Assembly: GCA_029245025.1 (NCBI GenBank)
Contig: JAQWQC010000027.1
Span: 1 to 64,000, forward strand
DNA: 64,000 nt
Direction of reading: 5' to 3'
Origin: Rhodospirillaceae bacterium
Lineage (GTDB): Bacteria; Pseudomonadota; Alphaproteobacteria; Rhodospirillales; Rhodospirillaceae
Shown here piece by piece: positions 8,783 to 17,672 of this stretch. Below the pieces are notes generated by a model. That model had not been told where the DNA came from and did no database searches. It worked only from the letters and a program-made list of their open reading frames with translations. Every line of letters starts with the position of its first letter. Position 1 is the stretch's first letter. The translations under genes and the position numbers were made by a program.

Positions 8783-10348
8783 TTATTCTTTTAGGGAAAG
8801 GCTTTCATAGTTGATTTTACCCTTATTGGGGGCATATCCAATGACGCGTGGGCCGATGGCATCAAGTAGTGGAACCTCATGCAATAGTATCGCGGTGGCT
8901 TGGTTATGATAAAACGCCAGAACTTCTCTCGTTAGTTCTACACGCCGATCAAGATCTGATGCCTCCATCGCTGCAATCATTGTTGGCATGATGCGCCGAT
9001 CACAAAACCAGGGATTAGGCCATAAGCATGAGTGAAGGCGCATTGTTCTAATCGGCTCGAAAGTCGGCCAGGCCCCGAAGACTTGGCTAAATCCGTCCCC
9101 TCGCCACTTTCCTTGTAAAATGATTCGAACCATTTGAGACGTGGGTATTGCGTTGACATTCATTATTACGCCGACATCAGCCAAGTTAGATGCGACCAAT
9201 TGGTAAATAGCGCTGTCCGACGCGTTTGAGCCGATAATGACTTCAATATCTAATTTGAAGCCGTTCTCATAACCGGCCTCTTTTAAAAGTGAACGTGCTC
9301 TTTCTGGATCGTAAGGGTAGGGCGTCAGTTCAGGATTATACCCCAGCAAGCCCCTTACTGCTCCTTGTGTGGCTGGTTGGCTATAGCCAGACAGCAGCAC
9401 TTCGGTAATCGCATTCTTGTTAACAGCGTAATTTAATGCACGTCGAACACGGACATCGCTGACCGGTTTACCCTCTTCTATGACAAACGTGATGCTCATC
9501 ACATCAATTGGATTTCGCTGATGCATGTGACCGCCAGCGGCCTCGACAACTGGAATGTCATCAGGGCCCATCCCTATAGATATATCTATGCCTCTGGTGA
9601 TGAGTGCTTGCAGGCGGCTTGTGACCTCGGGCAGGTGCAAAACTTGCATCGCCTCTATTTTGGGTGGGCGCCATGATCTAGGATTCGCTTTGTACGAGAC
9701 TTGGCCTTGTTCCCAGGACTCAACAACAAATGGTCCCGAACCTATGGGATTCCTTGCGAATTCATCTGGTCCTAAGGCATCCCAGTGATCAGGCTCAACG
9801 ACATATAAAGCAGCCATAATTCGAGGCAGAATGGCCGACGGCTTTGCAGTTCGGATAGCAACAATGCGGTCATCTATCGCGTGGGAATCGGCAATGACAG
9901 ACAAGTCTCGGGCGGTACTTGTTGTTTGGCCATGAGGTGTCTTCAGGTAATCGAGTGAATGAACAATGTCATGGGCAGTTAGTGGGCGCCCATTAGAAAA
10001 AACGACATCATCACGTAGCGTGAATTGCCATTCAGTAGGATTCTTCTGCTCCCAGGAACTCGCCAATTCGCCGACTAGTTCACCGTCTTCACGAAAAGTC
10101 GTCAATGTTTCGAAGACAGGTGACCAAGTATATGCAGTGAAAACGCTAACGGAACGATATGGGTCACCATCACTCGCCGGAAAAGCTACAACCCCAACCC
10201 GCAGTGGAGATGCAGCGCTTAACTCAGTCTGTAACCACAGCGACAGATACAAGCAGGTCAGAAAACCGGCTATATGCTGAGGTATCTTCAAGTTTCTCAC
10301 TTTGGATAAAATAAACATTAGTCTTGTTCTATCTGATATCGCTGGCAT
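8783..10348 (-). CDS. Periplasmic solute-binding protein, family 5 (peptide/nickel type)
   Basis: A 521-residue ABC-transporter binding protein of the DppA/OppA/NikA superfamily. A basic N terminus and a hydrophobic stretch (about residues 27-46, ending LSAAS) form a signal peptide. The typical segments ELASSWEQKNPTEWQFTLRD, FSNGRPLTAHDIVHSLDYL and VRRALNYAVNKNAITEVLL are present, followed by the late YPYDPERARSLLKEAGY block. Permease and ATPase genes are not adjacent, so it is an orphan binding protein in this window. The ligand, a peptide or another solute, cannot be assigned. It converges on tRNA-Val. Confidence 0.9.
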   Translation of the reverse strand: MPAISDRTRLMFILSKVRNLKIPQHIAGFLTCLYLSLWLQTELSAASPLRVGVVAFPASDGDPYRSVSVFTAYTWSPVFETLTTFREDGELVGELASSWEQKNPTEWQFTLRDDVVFSNGRPLTAHDIVHSLDYLKTPHGQTTSTARDLSVIADSHAIDDRIVAIRTAKPSAILPRIMAALYVVEPDHWDALGPDEFARNPIGSGPFVVESWEQGQVSYKANPRSWRPPKIEAMQVLHLPEVTSRLQALITRGIDISIGMGPDDIPVVEAAGGHMHQRNPIDVMSITFVIEEGKPVSDVRVRRALNYAVNKNAITEVLLSGYSQPATQGAVRGLLGYNPELTPYPYDPERARSLLKEAGYENGFKLDIEVIIGSNASDSAIYQLVASNLADVGVIMNVNAIPTSQMVRIILQGKWRGDGFSQVFGAWPTFEPIRTMRLHSCLWPNPWFCDRRIMPTMIAAMEASDLDRRVELTREVLAFYHNQATAILLHEVPLLDAIGPRVIGYAPNKGKINYESLSLKE

Positions 10349-10437
10349 GATATCTACTCTACCCCTTATATGGAATGCGTATATCGCAAACTATTTCAAA
10401 ACCCGGCGTAGAAAAGCGGTTTTTCAAGGCGCATAAG

Positions 10438-10717
10438 ATGTTTAGAAATTTGGGTTATATTGCGGCACTATTCTTGACGGCATCTCAAGCTCAGGCGCTA
10501 TGCATACTAAATCGCAGTACAGAGGCAAGTATTGGATGCAGGAGCGGCGCGGCCTGATGGTACGTATCCTGTGTCTGTCTATACAGTCACTAGACGTGGT
10601 AAGTGCGCCATTGTTCGTGGTTGTTTTTTTTATGACTCAAATGCAGAGCAGATGTTTTTCAATGGCCTAACGTCGTCAAGCTGGCCGATCGCCTTTCAAG
10701 ACAATTCCTGTAGTTGA
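10438..10717 (+). pseudogene. Small secreted cysteine-containing ORF, apparently frameshifted
   Basis: From ATG 10438 the frame encodes a signal peptide (MFRNLGYIAALFLTASQAQA), then LCILNRSTEASIGC, and stops at 10557. A second frame, open from 10511 to 10717, continues with DGTYPVSVYTVTRRGKCAIV, RGCFFYDSNAE and a final DNSCS. Read together with a one-base shift between about 10511 and 10557 they give one exported protein of about 90 residues with several cysteines. An in-frame ATG at 10375 would extend the N terminus. I recognise no family. It could be a pseudogene, a sequencing error or two unrelated short ORFs. Confidence 0.4.
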
Positions 10718-10765
10718 CGGCCCTTTAGCCAGCACCCACGCAATTTAAATAAGGTTAAGCAAAAA

Positions 10766-11683
10766 ATGAATGATAGTTCTGAACTACTAAACCAAGCAAG
10801 TCGTCGGCAGGTGCTAGCAGGAGGAGTCGCCGCAGGAATGGCTTTAAGCGTCGGTGCGACCGCGTCAAAAGATTTGGCGGCGAAAGACAAATTCGATCCA
10901 TCAGACCCTGTTAGCGTACTACGTAATCTTCATCGTATGAGAGGGAGTGAAGAAGGCCATATCGCTATGGGCTGGTTGAAAGGGCAGCGTTATGGGGTGG
11001 TTGATGCCGAAATTATACCGCTGATGGGTATGGTAACGGGAACCTTTGCTCGTCATAAAGTCCTGTCAGATGGGGCGATCGAGTTGACCAGTTTTGAATT
11101 GGCTTTCTATACAGATTTAAGCACTGGCAAAGTGCTGGACACGCTCAAAATACCCTACACGGGCAAGACGGTAGACGTTCCGCGATTGCTGCTCGGCCCC
11201 AACAAAAGCGTCGTCCGCCCCGTATTTCATGAGTTGACTGAAGTAGGTGATGAAGTAGAGCGCACAAACTCAGAAACGGCGATGCGCCCCGTAGGGTCAA
11301 TGCGTTTTGAACGTTGGCTTGGACCCGTAACAGTTAAGGATGGCCACGTATGGATTACAGAGGCATCAAGCGCGAAAGTCGTACCCGCGGACCCGACGGC
11401 AGACAAGGTCATTTATAGTGAGTCGGTCACCTACAAGGGTGACCATGAAGACATGATGAACCCTGGTCTGCCGACAGTAACTTCGACACTAAGCTACACA
11501 GGTATAACAAGCTGGCGTCCTTGGATGGAGATGGGTGACCTTCCTGGTCACACGACATCGCATGCCGTGGGAAGCAAGTCCTTCGATGTCGACAGTTTAC
11601 CCGACGATTATCGAGAAATGGCTGAACGTTTTTATCCAGATGCTATCGCAGACCCGGCGGCTATTTTGGACAAACTTGGTTAG
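10766..11683 (+). CDS. DUF1838 family protein with TAT-like signal
   Basis: A 305-residue protein. The N terminus carries a twin-arginine-type signal, SRRQVLAGGVAAGMALSVGA, so export folded to the periplasm is likely. The body matches the DUF1838 pattern, with a PVSVLRNLHRMRGS start, GWLKGQRYGVVDAEIIPL in the middle and YTGITSWRPWMEMGD near the C terminus. The biochemical function of the family is unknown to me. Its stop lies 7 bases from the parE stop on the opposite strand. No operon partners are evident. Confidence 0.8.
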   Translation: MNDSSELLNQASRRQVLAGGVAAGMALSVGATASKDLAAKDKFDPSDPVSVLRNLHRMRGSEEGHIAMGWLKGQRYGVVDAEIIPLMGMVTGTFARHKVLSDGAIELTSFELAFYTDLSTGKVLDTLKIPYTGKTVDVPRLLLGPNKSVVRPVFHELTEVGDEVERTNSETAMRPVGSMRFERWLGPVTVKDGHVWITEASSAKVVPADPTADKVIYSESVTYKGDHEDMMNPGLPTVTSTLSYTGITSWRPWMEMGDLPGHTTSHAVGSKSFDVDSLPDDYREMAERFYPDAIADPAAILDKLG

Positions 11684-11690
11684 AGCTTGG

Positions 11691-13673
11691 CTATATATCT
11701 AGTTCTCCAACGAACTCGGCGTGATCTTGGATATACTTGAACCGCGCTTCTGGTTTTTTCCCCATGAGCTGATCCACAAGTTTAGCCGTTTCATTTGAGC
11801 TCTTATTTGAGTGATCCGCATCGGGCAGTGTTACGCGCAACAAGGTACGACGAGCAGGATTCATTGTTGTCTCTTTAAGTTGAGCTGGAGGCATTTCGCC
11901 AAGACCTTTGAAGCGACTGACCTCGATCTTGCCCCGGCTATCGAATTCTTTCTTAACAATTTCATCTTTATCTTTGTCATCCATGGCATAGAAGGTTTTG
12001 CCACGCTGGCTAAGTCTGAAAAGAGGGGGCATAGCCAGATAGAGACGGCCAGCATCAACTAGGCCAGGTAGTTCGCGGAAAAAGAAAGTCATCAGCAGGG
12101 AGGCAATGTGAGCTCCATCGACATCAGCATCTGTCATAATGACGATCTTCTCATATCTGAGCTTTTCTAACTTAAAGTTGTCTCCGCGTCCGCAACCCAA
12201 AGCCTCAAACAAATCTTGTAATTCTTGGTTTGCTCTAAGTTTGTCTTGGGTGGCTGAGGCGACGTTTAGTATCTTCCCGCGCAACGGCAATATGGCCTGA
12301 GTCTCTCTATCTCGCGCCTGCTTGGCTGATCCGCCAGCCGAATCCCCCTCGACCAAAAACAGCTCGGTTCCTTCAGCCTTCGCCCTACTGCAGTCGGATA
12401 GTTTTCCTGGTAACCGCAGTCTTTTGGTCGCGCTTTTACGATCTAAATCTTTTTCTTGTTTCCGCCTCTGCCTAACGTCGGCTCGCGACATCGCAAGCTC
12501 TAGTATTTGACCTGCGGTCTCTGGGTCACCAGAGAGCCAATGCTCGAAATGATCTTTGATTATTCCTTCTACAAGTTTTGTTGCAGAAGCTGAGGATAGT
12601 TTTTCTTTTGTTTGTCCCTGAAACTGCGGTTCAGAGATGAACACAGATAGCATCGCGCATGCACCACCAACCACATCTTCGGCGGTCAGTGCTTTGACCT
12701 TTTTGACACCCGCCATTTCACCATAGGATTTGAGTGCTTTGCCCAAACTGGAACGGAAGCCTGCTTCGTGCGTTCCACCCTCAGGAGTAGGGACGGTGTT
12801 GCAATAAGAATTGAGAAATCCGTCTTGGTCGTCAGGCCAGCAGATTGCCCAATCGACTCTTCCACTTTCGTCGGCGGTTTCAACCGATCCGGAGAAAAAG
12901 GCTCCGCTTACCAAAGTTCGCCCTGTCGTGACTGACGAGAGGTAGTCCTGGAGGCCTTTTGGAAAATGTAATTCTGCCTTTGGTGGCGTTTCGTCGTTCC
13001 CAGTGATTAGAGACTCATCGCACGACCATTTAATTTTAACGCCTTCGAACAAGTAGGCTTTTGACCGGGCCATTTTGTAAACTGTCGCTGACTTAAACGA
13101 GGCGTCTTTGCCAAAAATCTTACTGTCAGGACGGAACGAAATAATTGTGCCGCGGCGGTTTGACGTTGATTTAAGTTTTGTAAGCTTCGACTTGACGTCA
13201 CCACGACTAAACCTCTGCTCCCAATGGGCTTTATCTCGAGCAACTTGAACAGTCATTTCTTCGGATAAGGCGTTAACAACAGATACGCCGACGCCATGCA
13301 AACCACCGGAAGTTTTATAGGCCTGGCCAGAAAACTTTCCGCCAGAATGCAGGGTGGTCATTATGACTTCGAGAGCAGATATTTTTGGAAACTTTGGGTG
13401 CGGATCCACCGGGATACCACGACCATTATCTCGGACCGTGACTTCATTTCGCTTGCCGAGATGGACTTCAATGCTGGTCGCATGCCCGGCCACGGCTTCA
13501 TCCATTGCGTTGTCGAGAACCTCTGCAACGAGATGGTGAAGGGCTTTTTCGTCGGTTCCACCAATGTACATCCCAGGTCGTCGGCGCACAGGCTCGAGAC
13601 CTTCAAGGACCTCAATGTCCTTGGCCGTATACTTGGACTTCTTTTTACCAGTCTGTTGGAAAAGGTCTGACAT
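11691..13673 (-). CDS. parE: DNA topoisomerase IV subunit B
   Basis: ParE is the ATPase subunit that, with ParC, decatenates daughter chromosomes. The GHKL ATPase end shows LEPVRRRPGMYIGG, the DNAMDEA Asn/Glu box and the GGLHGVGVSVVNAL lid. The TOPRIM end shows EGDSAGGSAKQARDRETQAI and the TDADVDGAHI acidic cluster, and PLRGKILNV follows the EGDSAGG box. At 660 residues, with the short ParE-type C terminus ending in the DHAEFVGELDI segment, it is ParE rather than GyrB. It is divergent from the thioesterase gene across 92 bases. Confidence 0.95.
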   Translation of the reverse strand: MSDLFQQTGKKKSKYTAKDIEVLEGLEPVRRRPGMYIGGTDEKALHHLVAEVLDNAMDEAVAGHATSIEVHLGKRNEVTVRDNGRGIPVDPHPKFPKISALEVIMTTLHSGGKFSGQAYKTSGGLHGVGVSVVNALSEEMTVQVARDKAHWEQRFSRGDVKSKLTKLKSTSNRRGTIISFRPDSKIFGKDASFKSATVYKMARSKAYLFEGVKIKWSCDESLITGNDETPPKAELHFPKGLQDYLSSVTTGRTLVSGAFFSGSVETADESGRVDWAICWPDDQDGFLNSYCNTVPTPEGGTHEAGFRSSLGKALKSYGEMAGVKKVKALTAEDVVGGACAMLSVFISEPQFQGQTKEKLSSASATKLVEGIIKDHFEHWLSGDPETAGQILELAMSRADVRQRRKQEKDLDRKSATKRLRLPGKLSDCSRAKAEGTELFLVEGDSAGGSAKQARDRETQAILPLRGKILNVASATQDKLRANQELQDLFEALGCGRGDNFKLEKLRYEKIVIMTDADVDGAHIASLLMTFFFRELPGLVDAGRLYLAMPPLFRLSQRGKTFYAMDDKDKDEIVKKEFDSRGKIEVSRFKGLGEMPPAQLKETTMNPARRTLLRVTLPDADHSNKSSNETAKLVDQLMGKKPEARFKYIQDHAEFVGELDI

Positions 13674-13765
13674 GGGCGCATTATATACACAGCGGTGTAA
13701 GCAACAACTGCATGCGGTGTTAATAATGTCCTTTAATCACAATATGTTGTGGATATAGTGCAAAA

Positions 13766-14167
13766 ATGACTGAACCCCTTAATCCCGATGAGCCTCAAGG
13801 CGAGGTGTCACTTCGGACAGTAGGTATGCCAGCGGATACCAATCCGGCTGGCCATATTTTTGGCGGATGGGTGCTTAGCCAAATGGACATGGCTGGTGCG
13901 ATCCATGCGTCGAGTTGCACGAATACGCGCGTCGTTACAGTTGCCGTGGATAGTATGAAGTTTCATAAACCGATCCATGTCGGCGATGAAGTAACCTGTT
14001 ACACGACCATTGACCGAATTGGGAGGACTTCTGTAGCTATTCACGTTGAAACGTGGGTGCGACGAGCCCGCCACGGATCTCCGTTGATGGTCACGGCAGG
14101 TCTTTTTACATATGTCGCTATCGATCAGAATGGCGGGACCACTGAGATATCGTCTTCTAAGACATAA
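13766..14167 (+). CDS. Acyl-CoA thioesterase, hotdog fold (YciA-like)
   Basis: A 133-residue single-hotdog enzyme that hydrolyses acyl-CoA to free acid and CoA. The family core NPAGHIFGGWVLSQMDMAGAIHA carries the HxFGGxxxxxxD motif that supplies the catalytic aspartate. The later FHKPIHVGDEVTCYTTIDRIG segment is also typical. Chain-length preference cannot be told. It starts 92 bases from the divergent parE start and is followed 18 bases later by the FAD-linked oxidase, so the two may be cotranscribed, though no shared pathway is obvious. Confidence 0.88.
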   Translation: MTEPLNPDEPQGEVSLRTVGMPADTNPAGHIFGGWVLSQMDMAGAIHASSCTNTRVVTVAVDSMKFHKPIHVGDEVTCYTTIDRIGRTSVAIHVETWVRRARHGSPLMVTAGLFTYVAIDQNGGTTEISSSKT

Positions 14168-14185
14168 ACTAAAGGAACTCTTTTC

Positions 14186-15742
14186 ATGCCAGATACGGCT
14201 CTTCCAAGCGAGGGTACAGCGGTTCGATTAGCAGCGATCGTCGGAAAAGAATACGTCATCACCGACGAGGCGGAGAGGCGTGTTTATAGCAACGATATCT
14301 TTTTCTGGGGCGAGTCTGAGACAGCTGACGTGGTCGTCCAGCCAGGCTCACCTGAAGAGGTATCGAATCTCGTCAAAATCGCAAACGAGTTTGACCTGAA
14401 TATCTCAACGCGTGGTGGCGGTATGTCCTACACCAAGGGATATGTGCCAGCCGAATCCGATTGTATGCTCATTGATCTGAGGCGCCTCAATAATATTCGC
14501 GAGATCAACGTCACGGATAGATACGTCGTAGTGGATGCAGGGTGCACATGGATTAGCCTTGCTGATGCCTTGAAAGAGCATGGCTTAAAGCTGGATTTCC
14601 CAGCGCCATTCTCAGGTATCTATTCCACAGTCGGCGGGGCAATGTCACAGAATGTGCCGTCTACTATGAAAGGCATCTTGGGCATTGAAGTCATTCGAGC
14701 GGACGGTTCGGTGGTGCGGACCGGGTCTTGGGGGCGCGTCAACCCAGATACACCGTTTTTTCGTGACTATGGTCCGGATCTAACAGGTCTGTTTCTCGGG
14801 GATACCGGTTCGTTCGGCATAAAGACAGGCGTGTCACTCCATATAAGTCAAAAGATGGGCGTGACGGCACATGGATCCTTCGCTTTTGAAACCTATGAAG
14901 ATATGGCTCAAACCATGATCGAGCTTGGGCCCTATGATTTTGTGTCACGTCGGGTGGGCTTGGATCCGTTCAAGAGTCAGAATGCCGCCAAGGTTGGCTT
15001 CAAAGAAGCGATTAAGACCTTGGGAGATGTCACAACGACGGGTTCCACGTTGATGTCGGGAATCAAAGACTCAATGAAAATGGCATCCGCTGGCACCAAT
15101 TTCATGGACGGTGTTAAATGGTCTCTGCATCTCACTGTTGAGGCAATTACTGAGAATGCCGCCGAGGCCGGACTCGAAATTGTACGCAAGATTTGCCTCG
15201 AACGGAGTCGGGAGATTGCAAACATCATGCCCCGAGCGATGGAGGCGAGAGGTTTCTCGGTTCGTGGATTCCTAGGCAAAGACGGTCAGCGTTGGGTGCC
15301 AACCAATTCTTTGTGGCCGCTGAGTAGGGCTGTAGAAATAGCAACCGCTATACAGGACTTTTTTCATAGCCGTCGCGCGGATATGGATAAGCACGGCATG
15401 TGGGAATCGTATATGACAAACTACGGCTACGGTTATTTTATGTGTGAGCCGAGCTTTTATTGGGTGGACGAAGTCAGTGAACATCACCTTAGGCATTTAC
15501 CGCCAGAAGAAGCTAAGAAGTTCCGGGATATCCCCGCCAACCATGATGCTCGTGCATATGCACAAAAACTAAGGTTCGAACTACGAGACTTCTTCCATGA
15601 TTTGGGGGCGGTACATGTGCAACTCGCCAAATTCTATCGTTATCAGGATGCACTAGCGCCAGAAACGTCTCGCCTACTATCTGACATCAAAGGCTTGCTT
15701 GACCCAGACCGCCGCTTCAATCGCGGTAATCTTGGTCTTTAG
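14186..15742 (+). CDS. FAD-linked oxidase/dehydrogenase (VAO/PCMH fold)
   Basis: A 518-residue flavoenzyme of the vanillyl-alcohol-oxidase/p-cresol methylhydroxylase superfamily. The FAD-binding domain occupies about residues 40-230: VVVQPGSPEEVSNLVKIANE, STRGGGMSYTKGYVP, VDAGCTWISLADALKEHG and the pair VGGAMSQNVPS and LTGLFLGDTGSFGI. The remaining half is the substrate cap, ending in LLSDIKGLLDPDRRFNRGNL, a common tail in D-lactate/glycolate-type members. The substrate, perhaps an alcohol, phenol or 2-hydroxy acid, is not determinable. Its stop overlaps the convergent GNAT gene stop by four bases. Confidence 0.85.
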   Translation: MPDTALPSEGTAVRLAAIVGKEYVITDEAERRVYSNDIFFWGESETADVVVQPGSPEEVSNLVKIANEFDLNISTRGGGMSYTKGYVPAESDCMLIDLRRLNNIREINVTDRYVVVDAGCTWISLADALKEHGLKLDFPAPFSGIYSTVGGAMSQNVPSTMKGILGIEVIRADGSVVRTGSWGRVNPDTPFFRDYGPDLTGLFLGDTGSFGIKTGVSLHISQKMGVTAHGSFAFETYEDMAQTMIELGPYDFVSRRVGLDPFKSQNAAKVGFKEAIKTLGDVTTTGSTLMSGIKDSMKMASAGTNFMDGVKWSLHLTVEAITENAAEAGLEIVRKICLERSREIANIMPRAMEARGFSVRGFLGKDGQRWVPTNSLWPLSRAVEIATAIQDFFHSRRADMDKHGMWESYMTNYGYGYFMCEPSFYWVDEVSEHHLRHLPPEEAKKFRDIPANHDARAYAQKLRFELRDFFHDLGAVHVQLAKFYRYQDALAPETSRLLSDIKGLLDPDRRFNRGNLGL

Positions 15743-16956
15743 GAAGTCAGCTGGCCGGTTCGTTTAAACGGCCCCATTTCCGTTAGAATGTTGACATCGT
15801 CTTCTATAGCGGGACGCTCTTGGCTTAAGTACTGTTCGACCGCACCTCGGAAGCCGCCGTCAGCAATCCAGTGAGCCGAGTACGTTTTGCGCGGAAGATA
15901 GCCCCTCTGAAGCTTATGCGGCCCTTGAGCACCTGCCTCAACCCAGCGTAACCCGTGTTCAATAGCAAAATCGATTGCACGATAGTAACAAACTTCAAAG
16001 TGCAGCATCGGATAGTGCACGACTGTTCCCCAATTGCGTCCGTAAAGCGTATCGCCACCAAGCAAGTTGAGGGCCCCGCATACAATCTCACCATCTTGCT
16101 CGCCCATTATCAGGACAACTTGATCGCCCATCCGTTCGGACAAGAGGTCAAAAAATGCGCGCGTCATATAGGCTTGGCCCCATTTTCGATCAGAGGTCAG
16201 TCTATAAAAATGATAGAACGCATCCCAGTGGCGCTTGGTAATGTCGCTGCCACTGACAGTGTAAATTGATACACCTGCGGCATTTGCCTTTTCGCGCTCT
16301 TTTCGAATGTTCTTGCGCTTACGGGAAGATAAAACGTCGAGAAAATCGTCAAAAGTGCTGTAGCTATCGTTTTTCCAATGGAACTGTTGGCCGTAACGCT
16401 TTAGCAGTCCTGCGGCAGTCATCACATTGAAATCATCTTCTTCTGGAAAAGTGACATGCAGTGACGACACCTCATGCCGATCTGCAACTTCTATCATACC
16501 GGCCAAGAGCATGCGTTTGAGGTCAGTCGGATTGAAATTCGGATTGTTCGGGTTGGTCATCAATCGAGGACCTGTCACAGGCGTAAATGGAACTGCACAC
16601 TGTAATTTGGGATAGTAGCGTCCGCCAGCCCGTTCATAAGCATTCGCCCATCCCCAATCGAACACATATTCTCCGTAAGAGTGATCTTTTAAATACATCG
16701 CCGAGCAGGCGAGCAATTCACCTTTAATCGTCTCTATCGCGACATGTTGAGGTTGCCAGCCGCTCTCTCTTGTGACGGATTCTGAGTCTTCCAGAGCGCT
16801 ATAAAAAGCGTGTCGTACAAATGGATTGAAGTCAGCGCTCGTTTGCCTTGCACATCGGTCCCATTGAGCGGCATCAATCTCATGGATCGACGGAACGACG
16901 CGAACATCAATGGATTCTAGGCTTGGTGAGTTTTCTTCAGGTTCGTCATTGGGCAT
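15739..16956 (-). CDS. GNAT-fold protein, COG3146/DUF482 (FemAB-like)
   Basis: A conserved proteobacterial protein of about 405 residues with a predicted N-acetyltransferase fold, often listed as a peptidoglycan-biosynthesis-like protein; its true reaction is not established. Recognisable blocks are NPFVRHAFYSALEDS near the N terminus, FDWGWANAYERAGGRYYPKL in the middle and GAQGPHKLQRGYLPRKTYSAHW near the C terminus. I chose ATG 16956 over a TTG at 16989 that would run into ridA. It begins 19 bases after the ridA stop, so the two genes likely share a transcript. Confidence 0.85.
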   Translation of the reverse strand: MPNDEPEENSPSLESIDVRVVPSIHEIDAAQWDRCARQTSADFNPFVRHAFYSALEDSESVTRESGWQPQHVAIETIKGELLACSAMYLKDHSYGEYVFDWGWANAYERAGGRYYPKLQCAVPFTPVTGPRLMTNPNNPNFNPTDLKRMLLAGMIEVADRHEVSSLHVTFPEEDDFNVMTAAGLLKRYGQQFHWKNDSYSTFDDFLDVLSSRKRKNIRKEREKANAAGVSIYTVSGSDITKRHWDAFYHFYRLTSDRKWGQAYMTRAFFDLLSERMGDQVVLIMGEQDGEIVCGALNLLGGDTLYGRNWGTVVHYPMLHFEVCYYRAIDFAIEHGLRWVEAGAQGPHKLQRGYLPRKTYSAHWIADGGFRGAVEQYLSQERPAIEDDVNILTEMGPFKRTGQLTS

Positions 16957-16975
16957 GGTTTTAGAGCCGTGACTT

Positions 16976-17443
16976 CTAATTAATCTCAATCACAGCTTCT
17001 ATCTCTACCGGTGCATCAAGCGGCAAAGAGGGGCATCCCACAGCTGCGCGGGCGTGACGTCCCGCATCTCCAAAAATACTTACCATGAGATCAGATGCGC
17101 CATTTATGACTATTGGGTGGTCAGTAAATTCAGCCCCCGATGCTACAAAACCGCCAAGTTTCACAATACGTTTTACTCGGTCGAGGTCACCATCACAGGC
17201 GACCTTAAGTTGCGCTATGATGTTTAGAGCGCATTGTTGAGCCGCGGCAACAGCCTCTTCTAGCGATACTGCAGCCCCAACGCCACCTGAACAGAGCAGT
17301 TTTCCGTCTTGAAGTGGTAGCTGACCAGATATGAATACAAGTGAGCCTGAAACTGTGAAGGGCACGTAATTGGCCACCGGCGCTGTGGCCTCTGGTAGAG
17401 CATGGCCTAATTCTTTGATGCGAGCTTCAATTTTGTCGGTCAT
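16976..17443 (-). CDS. RidA-family enamine/imine deaminase-like protein
   Basis: RidA/YjgF proteins hydrolyse reactive 2-aminoacrylate-type enamines released by PLP enzymes. The 155-residue product shows the start ARIKELGHALPEATAPVANY, the FISGQLPLQDGKL strand, and a long form of the C terminus, HARAAVGCPSLPLDAPVEIE. The conserved Arg of RidA lies in that HARAAVG segment. I prefer ATG 17443; an upstream in-frame start at 17488 exists. The family is divided into many subgroups and this longer form need not have the RidA activity itself. Confidence 0.87.
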   Translation of the reverse strand: MTDKIEARIKELGHALPEATAPVANYVPFTVSGSLVFISGQLPLQDGKLLCSGGVGAAVSLEEAVAAAQQCALNIIAQLKVACDGDLDRVKRIVKLGGFVASGAEFTDHPIVINGASDLMVSIFGDAGRHARAAVGCPSLPLDAPVEIEAVIEIN

Positions 17444-17588
17444 TTGTTCTGACACGTTTGAATGGAACCGGCTATATGGGCAGTGCATGTCTGTATCATC
17501 GCGCTAGGGGGCTCCAAGCCTGAATTGAAATATGCTACCCCGTCACTTAAAAGCTAGGGCTCTGGGCGTATTCATGCCATTCCCGACA

Positions 17589-17648
17589 CGGTAGATCAAA
17601 TTCTACCGGGCGGTTAATAAAGCCGGAAACCACACCGGGTCAGAAACC
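17589..17648 (+). promoter_or_regulatory. Candidate structured leader upstream of serA
   Basis: The 25-84 bases before the serA start contain consecutive inverted repeats. CGGTAG (17589-17594) pairs perfectly with CTACCG (17603-17608). CGGTT (17611-17615) pairs with AGCCG (17621-17625) with one G-T pair. A GGT/ACC hairpin around CAGAA follows near 17638-17648. An alphaproteobacterial serC leader RNA motif is known to lie upstream of serine-synthesis genes, and this could be a relative, but I cannot match it from memory. It may also be unrelated chance pairing. Confidence 0.35.
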
Positions 17649-17672
17649 TGCGTAATCTAAGGCTATATCGTT

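Noticed and set aside
11227-13758. Several 60-130 codon frames opposite or inside parE and DUF1838
   Set aside because: All are out-of-frame shadows of strongly supported genes.
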